The translations under genes and the position numbers were made by a program. Below are positions 1 to 4,170 of a stretch of DNA of 5,553 nucleotides, in pieces (within the stretch, counting starts at the first letter, position 1; every line of letters begins with the position of its first letter). Source of the DNA: Desulfonatronospira sp. (lineage in GTDB: Bacteria > Desulfobacterota > Desulfovibrionia > Desulfovibrionales > Desulfonatronovibrionaceae); assembly GCA_003554505.1 (NCBI GenBank), contig PWGS01000189.1:1-5553 (forward strand), written 5' to 3'. The notes beneath the pieces were generated by a model, which saw only the letters and a list, made by a program, of their open reading frames with translations, did no database searches and was not told the DNA's origin.

Positions 1-240
1 CTTCTGCAGGTTCCCGAGTATGATTACCATTCCATGATCCGGGAAATCTATGAATCTGAGAGCAAATACGAAAATTTCCTGTCCCGGCTGGCTGATGTGG
101 AGAAACAAATCGACAGGAAAGCACTGGAAATATGGGGCCTGGAACACCGGACTTATTTTCTTAGAAAACAGCAGGCTATTCAGGAATTACGGAACCAGGA
201 ATTAAGGTCGGTATACCAGCAGGCCGCCAGGGCTGCCTGA
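1..240 (+). CDS. 3' end of an unrecognised helical protein (partial, enters from left edge)
   Basis: The reading frame is open from base 1 and ends at a TGA followed directly by an in-frame TAA, giving about 79 visible residues. I do not recognise the family. The visible part is strongly charged and looks almost entirely helical. It is rich in Glu, Lys, Arg and Gln, with spaced Leu/Ile in stretches such as FLSRLADVEKQI and QAIQELRNQELRSVY, which suggests a coiled coil or helical C-terminal tail. No signal peptide, membrane segment or Cys/His metal site is visible. The first in-frame ATG (base 34) has no Shine-Dalgarno-like sequence in front of it, and the codons upstream of it read as normal protein, so the real start is most likely outside the window. 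A free-standing 68-residue protein starting at 34 is less likely. No function can be assigned. Confidence 0.55.
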   Translation, partial: LLQVPEYDYHSMIREIYESESKYENFLSRLADVEKQIDRKALEIWGLEHRTYFLRKQQAIQELRNQELRSVYQQAARAA

Positions 241-389
241 TAACGCTGTCTGCAGGGGCATCCTCTCTCGACCGGGTGTTGTATCTTTTCCCTCAGGTTT
301 TTTTCAGGCCGGCAGCCAATCCTTTAATGCTCCAGCTTGTGCCTTTGTCTACACTGGCTTTGAACAACACCTGCCGGTATCTTTACTCC

Positions 390-419
390 TTGACACCTGA
401 GGCGACCATTGACTATTTT
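390..419 (+). promoter_or_regulatory. Candidate sigma-70 promoter for the sixA-cupin pair
   Basis: A perfect consensus -35 hexamer TTGACA lies at 390-395. It is followed after 18 bases by TATTTT at 414-419, which matches 4 of 6 consensus -10 positions, and then by an AT-rich stretch. Transcription would begin near 426 and leave a leader of about 60 bases before the phosphatase start at 488. The rest of the 241-487 gap shows no ORF, clear terminator or repeat. The -35 match is good, but the -10 is mediocre and the spacing is one base long, so this is a candidate only. Confidence 0.4.
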
Positions 420-487
420 TAATTAATAATCCAGGAAGCTACACAAAAGGCTATAGGCTCCTGTTTTTACTCAAACGGAGGGGCATT

Positions 488-940
488 ATGCAGATTTATC
501 TGGTTCAGCACGGGATAAGCAATCCTAAAGACCAGGACCCTGAACAGGGTCTTTCCCCTGAGGGTGAAAAAGACGCCCGCCGTATTGCAGAAACCGCTGG
601 CAATTATCAGATACCGGTTCAGGGCATTCTGCACAGCGGCAAGAAAAGAGCTGAACAGACAGCCAGGATCATGTCCGAAACCCTGAATCCGGAAATAAGC
701 GTAGAGACGGCCCCTGGACTGGGACCTCTGGACGACGTCCAGGCCTGGAAAGAAAAACTGCATGAACTCGACCGCTTCATGCTGGTGGGACACCTGCCGT
801 TCATGCAGCGCCTTGCATCCCTTCTCGTGGCCGGAGATCAGGAAAACCGGGTGATCAAGTTTCAAAACGCCGGAATTGTCTGCCTGGAACAAGAACAGGG
901 ATGGCATGTAAAGTGGGCATTGATGCCCGACATTGACTGA
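488..940 (+). CDS. sixA: SixA-type phosphohistidine phosphatase (histidine phosphatase superfamily), QHG variant
   Basis: This is a 150-residue cytosolic protein of the usual SixA length. SixA enzymes remove phosphate from phosphohistidine, for example on phosphorelay HPt domains or PTS proteins. The visible landmarks are the N-terminal strand plus catalytic-histidine motif LVQHG (His8), the second conserved block HSGKKRAEQTA (residues 49-59, Arg54), and the late GHLP motif with His102. His8, Arg54 and His102 are the expected phosphate-pocket residues. The usual RHG arginine is Gln7 here; from memory this QHG form recurs in SixA-like proteins of anaerobes, so it need not mean inactivity. The start is well supported by GGAGGGG at 477-483, four bases before the ATG. 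The cupin gene begins 20 bases after the stop, so the two are probably co-transcribed. No kinase or HPt partner is visible. The family call is firm; the substrate is unknown. Confidence 0.85.
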   Translation: MQIYLVQHGISNPKDQDPEQGLSPEGEKDARRIAETAGNYQIPVQGILHSGKKRAEQTARIMSETLNPEISVETAPGLGPLDDVQAWKEKLHELDRFMLVGHLPFMQRLASLLVAGDQENRVIKFQNAGIVCLEQEQGWHVKWALMPDID

Positions 941-950
941 AAAAACAAAT

Positions 951-956
951 GGAGGT
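951..956 (+). promoter_or_regulatory. Ribosome binding site that sets the cupin start
   Basis: GGAGGT lies four bases before the ATG at 961. An in-frame ATG at 949 overlaps this site (its G is the first base of GGAGGT) and has no purine-rich site of its own, so 961 is the better start. The longer version would only add the residues MEVL. Confidence 0.8.
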
Positions 957-960
957 GCTT

Positions 961-1236
961 ATGCAGGAAATAAAGATTACCCGCAATCCCCCCCGGGAAG
1001 AACTGGAAAAAATGGGTGTCTGGCAGTGGCCTACGTGGGGAGAAAAGGAATCAGAGTTCCCGTGGCATTACGATCAGCAGGAAACATGCTACATTGTAGA
1101 GGGAGAGGTTGAGGTGACCCCGGACGGCGGAGACCCTGTGGTCATCAAGGCCGGAGACCTGGTGACCTTTCCCAGGGGAATGTCCTGCACATGGAAAATA
1201 ACCAGTGCCGTAAGCAAGCATTACCGCATGGAATAA
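961..1236 (+). CDS. Small single-domain cupin (Cupin_3/DUF861-like, TM1112-type)
   Basis: This is a 91-residue protein consisting of one cupin barrel. Cupin motif 1 is visible as FPWHYDQQETCYIVEGEVEV and motif 2 as IKAGDLVTFPRGMSCTW, ending in KHYR. From memory the whole sequence resembles Thermotoga TM1112, a structurally solved one-domain cupin of unknown function: it shares the WP.W..KE.SEF start, ETCYI.EG, GDLVTFP.G and KHY. The canonical H-x-H of metal-binding cupins is reduced to one His (HYD), although the Glu of the motif is kept, so metal binding and catalysis are uncertain. Larger relatives in the superfamily include EutQ-like proteins. It follows the phosphatase by 20 bases and is likely in the same transcript. 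There is no signal peptide. The fold is confidently called; the function is unknown. Confidence 0.85.
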   Translation: MQEIKITRNPPREELEKMGVWQWPTWGEKESEFPWHYDQQETCYIVEGEVEVTPDGGDPVVIKAGDLVTFPRGMSCTWKITSAVSKHYRME

Positions 1237-1248
1237 CCCGGCTGCCGT

Positions 1249-1272
1249 TCAGGAAAAAAGCCGTGTTCCTGA
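1249..1272. terminator. Weak inverted repeat between convergent genes
   Basis: TCAGGAA (1249-1255) and TTCCTGA (1266-1272) form a perfect 7-bp stem with a 10-base loop. It lies in the 55-base gap where the cupin gene and the minus-strand DUF2520 gene meet tail to tail. That position suits a shared terminator, but neither strand has a T-tract after the stem, so intrinsic termination would be weak. It may be a chance repeat. Confidence 0.25.
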
Positions 1273-1291
1273 TTCCTATCGCACGATAACG

Positions 1292-2176
1292 CTAATGCGA
1301 ACCGTAACGGCTCAATAATTCAAGGATCTTTCGGGCGTCATTTTCTTTCAGGGATCCTTTTTCCAGGGCCAGCTTTACAGTGTATCTGCCCAGTTCGCAG
1401 TAAAGCCCCAAAAGGTCCGGGTTTTCCCTGGAAATGGATGCCAGGTGATCCTCGACCGTCTGAGCGTCCCCCCGGGCAATGGGACCGGTGAGGGCTGCAG
1501 GTATCCCTATCTTCTCGATATTTTTCAAGGTACCCTGAATCAGGGGAAGAAGGGCATTAAGCGAATCCTGTCTGTCTATTCCGGCGCTTTCGTGAAGCTG
1601 CAGCCCGAATCCAATGGTTGCCACCAGGAAATTTGAGACCACTGCTGCCCCTGCATGGTACAAAGGTTTACCTCCAAGCTGGATATTCAGCACTTTGCCC
1701 TGAAACACCCGGACCATTTCCCTGGCCGTATCCAGAGCGCTTTCATCATCGCTTTCCAGGCAGAAGTAGGAACCGGGTATATTCTTTATTGCCTCCTGCA
1801 CGCTGGGCAGACTCTGCAGGGGATGCATGGAAACTGTACTGGCCCCTTTATCCTTTGCGGACACTAAGGCATCAACGGACAGGGCCCCGCTGGTATGAAC
1901 AACCAGGCTCCCGGGCCTGAACCCATCCCTGTGGGCAATGCCTTCACAGACCTGCCTCACGGCGTCATCAGAAGTTGTAATAAGTACAATCCCGGCAGAG
2001 CTGGCAGTGCCGGCCAGGTCGGTGGAGGCTTCGCCCTGCCCGATGAAATCCCTGGCCTTTACAGCGGATTCAAGGCTTCTGCTGGCAATCCCTGTAACAG
2101 TATATCCGGCACTGCTCAGCAGATACCCCATCGCCGTACCCACTGCTCCGGCCCCGATGATAGCTGTGTTCTTCAT
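1292..2176 (-). CDS. Rossmann-like, DUF2520 domain protein (putative NAD(P)-dependent oxidoreductase)
   Basis: This is a 294-residue cytosolic protein. The N-terminal Rossmann fold begins at once with a dinucleotide-binding glycine motif, IIGAGAVGTAMG (G8, G10, G13). It is followed by ASRS at the end of the second strand, a position that often contacts NADP phosphate. Family-typical blocks follow: HTSGALS (94-100), SMHPLQSLP (116-124), and in the helical C-terminal DUF2520 domain KPLYHAGAAVVSNFL (170-184) and LTGPIARGD (229-237). The fold is related to ketopantoate reductase, 6-phosphogluconate dehydrogenase and F420-dependent NADP reductases, but the substrate of this family is not established to my knowledge. 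The start at 2176 has only a weak GAGTGA-like site upstream. It is co-directional with metF but separated from it by 274 bases of repeats, so it may be transcribed independently. No defect is visible. Confidence 0.8.
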   Translation of the reverse strand: MKNTAIIGAGAVGTAMGYLLSSAGYTVTGIASRSLESAVKARDFIGQGEASTDLAGTASSAGIVLITTSDDAVRQVCEGIAHRDGFRPGSLVVHTSGALSVDALVSAKDKGASTVSMHPLQSLPSVQEAIKNIPGSYFCLESDDESALDTAREMVRVFQGKVLNIQLGGKPLYHAGAAVVSNFLVATIGFGLQLHESAGIDRQDSLNALLPLIQGTLKNIEKIGIPAALTGPIARGDAQTVEDHLASISRENPDLLGLYCELGRYTVKLALEKGSLKENDARKILELLSRYGSH

Positions 2177-2191
2177 GCTTTATCACTCATA

Positions 2192-2214
2192 ACGAGACTA
2201 AAAAATCGTCTCGT
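2192..2214 (-). promoter_or_regulatory. Leader hairpin or operator-like inverted repeat upstream of the DUF2520 gene
   Basis: ACGAGAC (2192-2198) and GTCTCGT (2208-2214) are perfect 7-bp arms around a 9-base AT-rich centre. The repeat ends 15 bases before the DUF2520 start at 2176, just upstream of where a ribosome binding site would sit. In RNA it would form a stem with a U-rich loop; in DNA it could be a repressor site. No good promoter hexamers could be assigned around it, so its role is open. Confidence 0.35.
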
Positions 2215-2271
2215 AAAACTGTCTTTCATCGTATCTTTTTAGCCCTACAGCAAAGCTCTGATTTTATTCCC

Positions 2272-2284
2272 GGGGACTGTCCCC
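2272..2284. repeat. GGGGAC-T-GTCCCC palindrome
   Basis: A perfect 6-bp inverted repeat around a single T lies in the metF-DUF2520 gap, overlapping a CCCGGG at 2269-2274. From memory, closely similar GGGGACTGTCCCC/GGGGACAGTCCCC palindromes are dispersed in intergenic regions of many Deltaproteobacteria and other anaerobes, sometimes near REP-associated tyrosine transposases. No transposase is present here. Copy number in this genome cannot be judged from one window. Confidence 0.45.
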
Positions 2285-2290
2285 TGCATT

Positions 2291-2404
2291 CCAAATCCAA
2301 ACCAGTAAATTTTTACCCAAATCGAGTCAAACCTGTTTTGGGTAAAAAAGGGTACTTTTTACCCATTTTGAGTTTGACTCGATTTGGGTAAAAAGTTGGA
2401 TTGG
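2291..2404. repeat. Nested palindromic element with 23-bp perfect arms (REP/BIME- or MITE-like)
   Basis: The core is a perfect 23-bp inverted repeat, 2310-2332 against 2372-2394, beginning TTTTTACCC and ending GGGTAAAAA. Inside it are another GGGTAAAAA (2340-2348) and TTTTTACCC (2356-2364), so this nonamer occurs four times in alternating orientation. Two folds compete. One is the long 23-bp hairpin enclosing a 9-bp inner stem. The other is two adjacent hairpins: 2310-2321 with 2337-2348 (12 bp), and 2355-2365 with 2385-2395 (11 bp, with GAGT/ACTC nested inside). Imperfect outer arms, CCAAATCCAAAC at 2291-2302 and GTTGGATTGG at 2395-2404, extend the symmetry. It begins 46 bases past the metF stop. 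Neither strand has a T-tract at its 3' side, so it is not a standard intrinsic terminator. Mobility or a role in mRNA 3'-end protection is inference. Confidence 0.7.
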
Positions 2405-2450
2405 TTCTGCTGCACGTTAAGTTTCTACGCTCCATGCCCCACGATGCCGC

Positions 2451-3326
2451 TTAAAGACCTGCCTCATCCAGAACCATGGGAATCTTCTTTTCCCATCCGA
2501 TGGCCATGATATGCACGCCCTGGCACATCTCCTTCATGCCTTTTACCAGGTGGGATGCTATTTCCACGCTGGTTTTGACTTTGTCGTCAGTATCAGTCAT
2601 AGCCTTGATCTGGGATTCGGGCACGGATATGCCGGCGACGTTTTTATTCATGAACTTGGCCATGCCTGCGGATTTGAGCATGATGATCCCGCCCATCACC
2701 GGAATATTAAATCCCTCCACCCGCTTCATGAACTTCTCGAAGCTGTCCAGTTCGAACACACCCTGGGTCTGGATAAACCTGGCCCCGGCCTCGATCTTCT
2801 TTTCCAGCTTGATGAGCTGCATCTCCAGTCCGGCGCCGGCGTCCGCCCCGGGGTTGACCACCGCGCCCGGAAAAAAGTCCGGTACGCCTTTAAGCTCGTT
2901 GCCGGCCATGTCGTGTCCGCTGTTGAGGGTATGTATCATCTTGAGCAGACTTACTGAATCGCAGTCAAAGACCGGCTTGGAATCCGGGTGATCGCCAAGA
3001 ACAGGATTGTCGCCGGTGAGGGCCAGGACATTCTGTATCCCCAGGACCCAGGCGCTCAAGAGGTCCGACTGCAGGGCCAGCCTGTTTCTATCCCGGCAGG
3101 TCAGCTGGTATATGGGCTCAATGCCTCTATCCGCCAGGATATGACTGACCGCCAGGGAGCCCAGCCGCATGACCGAGCTTTGCAGGTCAGTGACATTTAT
3201 GGCATGTATTCTGTCTTTGACTGCCTGGGCATCCTCCAGCAGTTCTTCCATATCAGTGCCCTTGCCTGGACCCACCTCTGCGGTTATCAAGAACTTGCCG
3301 GACTCTACTGCTTCCCTGAATCCCAT
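2451..3326 (-). CDS. metF: Methylenetetrahydrofolate reductase, MetF flavoprotein subunit
   Basis: This 291-residue protein has the normal length for a bacterial MetF TIM barrel binding FAD or FMN. It interconverts 5,10-methylene- and 5-methyl-tetrahydrofolate in the methyl branch of the Wood-Ljungdahl pathway and also supplies methyl groups for methionine. Recognised blocks are ITAEVGPGKG (14-23), with Glu17 at the position of the conserved catalytic glutamate; YQLTCRDRNRLALQSDLL (73-90); NVLALTGDNP (99-108), the flavin-site loop; GARFIQTQGVF (181-191); and the closing GVHIMAIGWEKKIP (270-283). No C-terminal regulatory domain is present, as in prokaryotic enzymes. The start is supported by AGGAG (complement at 3334-3338) seven bases before the ATG. 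It lies downstream of metV on the same strand with a 143-base gap that may hold its own promoter. With MetV next door it is probably the ferredoxin- or Fe-S-linked anaerobic type, rather than an enzyme using NADH directly. Confidence 0.92.
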   Translation of the reverse strand: MGFREAVESGKFLITAEVGPGKGTDMEELLEDAQAVKDRIHAINVTDLQSSVMRLGSLAVSHILADRGIEPIYQLTCRDRNRLALQSDLLSAWVLGIQNVLALTGDNPVLGDHPDSKPVFDCDSVSLLKMIHTLNSGHDMAGNELKGVPDFFPGAVVNPGADAGAGLEMQLIKLEKKIEAGARFIQTQGVFELDSFEKFMKRVEGFNIPVMGGIIMLKSAGMAKFMNKNVAGISVPESQIKAMTDTDDKVKTSVEIASHLVKGMKEMCQGVHIMAIGWEKKIPMVLDEAGL

Positions 3327-3333
3327 ACTGTAA

Positions 3334-3338
3334 CTCCT
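3334..3338 (-). promoter_or_regulatory. metF ribosome binding site
   Basis: The minus strand reads AGGAG here, followed by seven bases and the ATG at 3326. The spacing is ideal and confirms the annotated MetF start. No better in-frame ATG lies upstream. Confidence 0.75.
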
Positions 3339-3348
3339 GTTATTCTGA

Positions 3349-3382
3349 ACAGTTATTATGAACTGTATCTGTTTGACTGCAA
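3349..3382 (-). promoter_or_regulatory. Candidate metF promoter with an inverted repeat around the -10
   Basis: On the minus strand TTGCAG (plus 3377-3382) is followed after 16 bases by CATAAT (plus 3355-3360), which matches 5 of 6 consensus -10 bases; the -35 matches 3 of 6. The -10 hexamer is exactly the spacer of the inverted repeat ACAGTT/AACTGT (plus 3349-3354 and 3361-3366), a layout typical of an operator. The ATG lies about 29 bases past the -10, leaving a short leader that includes the AGGAG site. This would let metF be made independently of metV. Prediction by eye only. Confidence 0.4.
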
Positions 3383-3424
3383 CTATTCAGGACACTCTAT
3401 GTCTGCTTCTGCTCTGGCAATCAG

Positions 3425-3448
3425 GCTTCCCATGCCTCGTCGGGAAGC
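3425..3448 (-). repeat. Inverted repeat just downstream of metV
   Basis: GCTTCCC (3425-3431) and GGGAAGC (3442-3448) form a 7-bp stem with a 10-base loop, starting about 22 bases past the metV stop on the minus strand. No T-tract follows, so a strong intrinsic terminator is not supported. It could reduce read-through into metF or protect the upstream mRNA end, or be incidental. Confidence 0.3.
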
Positions 3449-3469
3449 TCTGAACAGATAAGTCAGACT

Positions 3470-4117
3470 TTATTCTTCCCGCTTCAGCCTGGCCGGATGT
3501 ACCCTGGCGGCCTTGGGCGGGGTGATTTCCTTGAGCAAATGCAGCTGGCCCAGACGCATCATGCGGGCATAGATAAGCTGCCAGGCGCACCTGGTATCCT
3601 TGTCCACCTCGCAGTTTCCATCCTGCGCCCCGCCGCAGGGTCCGTCGGTGAGGCTCTTGGCGCACCTGGCCACCGGGCATATACCACCGGTCCTGGACAG
3701 GATGCACTGCCCGCAGGCTGCGCACAGCTCCACGAAACCGCCCTTTCCGTCGGCGCCGCCGAAAAATACTGTATCCAGGGCAGGATACACAGGAATATTG
3801 CCCAGGGTCTCGGCCATTGTCTGCACTCCTGCTCCGCACCCCATGGACAAAATGGCCTCGTACCCGGCCGCCTTGTCCCTGATCTGTTCTATAAACATGG
3901 GATCGCACTGGCGCACCTGGGTTTCCTCACCTACCTCCAGCGGGGTTCCTTCCTGTTTTCTGGCCGTGCGCAGGGAAGAAGCCAGAACCTCCACCTGCTG
4001 CGCCCCGCCGCTGAGACAGACCGTGACGCAACTGCCGCAGCCGGTTATTAGAACCTTGCTGTATTTTTTCAAAGTGTCCTGAATCTCGTCCATGGGTTTG
4101 ACTTCAGCAACAATCAT
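3470..4117 (-). CDS. metV: MetV, Fe-S/zinc partner subunit of methylenetetrahydrofolate reductase
   Basis: This 215-residue protein matches MetV (methylenetetrahydrofolate reductase C-terminal domain family), which binds MetF and relays electrons to its flavin in acetogens and sulfate reducers. Thirteen cysteines fall in clear groups: GCGSCVTVC near the N-terminus (Cys27, 30, 34), Cys71 and MGCGAG (Cys94), and a dense C-terminal half with LCAACGQC (132, 135, 138), Cys147, Cys152, GPCGGAQDGNCEVD (161, 169) and Cys177. These groups suit Fe-S clusters and, from known MetV proteins, a zinc site; exact ligand assignment is not possible here. It has no signal peptide or membrane segment. A GAAGGTGAG site (complement within 4121-4129) precedes the start. 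The upstream oxidoreductase ends 53 bases away, so the two are probably one transcript. The closing basic tail (HPARLKREE) is unremarkable. Confidence 0.9.
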   Translation of the reverse strand: MIVAEVKPMDEIQDTLKKYSKVLITGCGSCVTVCLSGGAQQVEVLASSLRTARKQEGTPLEVGEETQVRQCDPMFIEQIRDKAAGYEAILSMGCGAGVQTMAETLGNIPVYPALDTVFFGGADGKGGFVELCAACGQCILSRTGGICPVARCAKSLTDGPCGGAQDGNCEVDKDTRCAWQLIYARMMRLGQLHLLKEITPPKAARVHPARLKREE

Positions 4118-4170
4118 ATTCTCACCTTCTTTTTTTCTTATGACAATCCAGCCGGGAATGAAGGAAAACC

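Noticed and set aside
309..377. CCGGCAG/CTGCCGG pair in the 241-487 gap as a terminator
   Set aside because: The 7-bp arms are separated by more than 50 bases and no T-tract follows.
467..907. 146-codon minus-strand ORF opposite the phosphatase
   Set aside because: It runs antisense to a well-supported SixA gene, has no recognisable motif, and the plus strand has the strong ribosome binding site and the family motifs.
949..960. Cupin start at the ATG at 949
   Set aside because: That ATG overlaps the GGAGGT site serving the ATG at 961 and has no Shine-Dalgarno sequence of its own.
1618..2242. Plus-strand ORFs opposite the DUF2520 gene
   Set aside because: They are Pro-rich or low-complexity translations without a ribosome binding site or family signature; the minus-strand Rossmann protein explains this sequence.
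2310..2394. Rho-independent terminator of metF
   Set aside because: The stem is long, but its 3' arm ends in an A-run on both strands rather than a T-tract, so it does not fit an intrinsic terminator.
2310..2394. CRISPR array
   Set aside because: The repeated units are inverted, AT-rich nonamers with irregular spacing, not direct repeats with uniform spacers, and no cas gene is nearby.
2476..2991. Plus-strand ORFs opposite metF (also 2511-2957 and 2988-3461)
   Set aside because: They are antisense shadows of a clear MetF gene. An HELGH-like string in one of them resembles a metalloprotease motif only by chance.
3371..3377. GTTTGAC shared by the metF upstream gap and the palindrome arms
   Set aside because: Only seven bases are shared (eight with the next T/C mismatch ignored), with no surrounding similarity; expected by chance.
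3387..3908. 173-codon minus-strand ORF overlapping metV in another frame
   Set aside because: Its translation is Arg/Gly-rich and looks like out-of-frame GC-rich coding sequence; MetV in the other frame has the full cysteine pattern.
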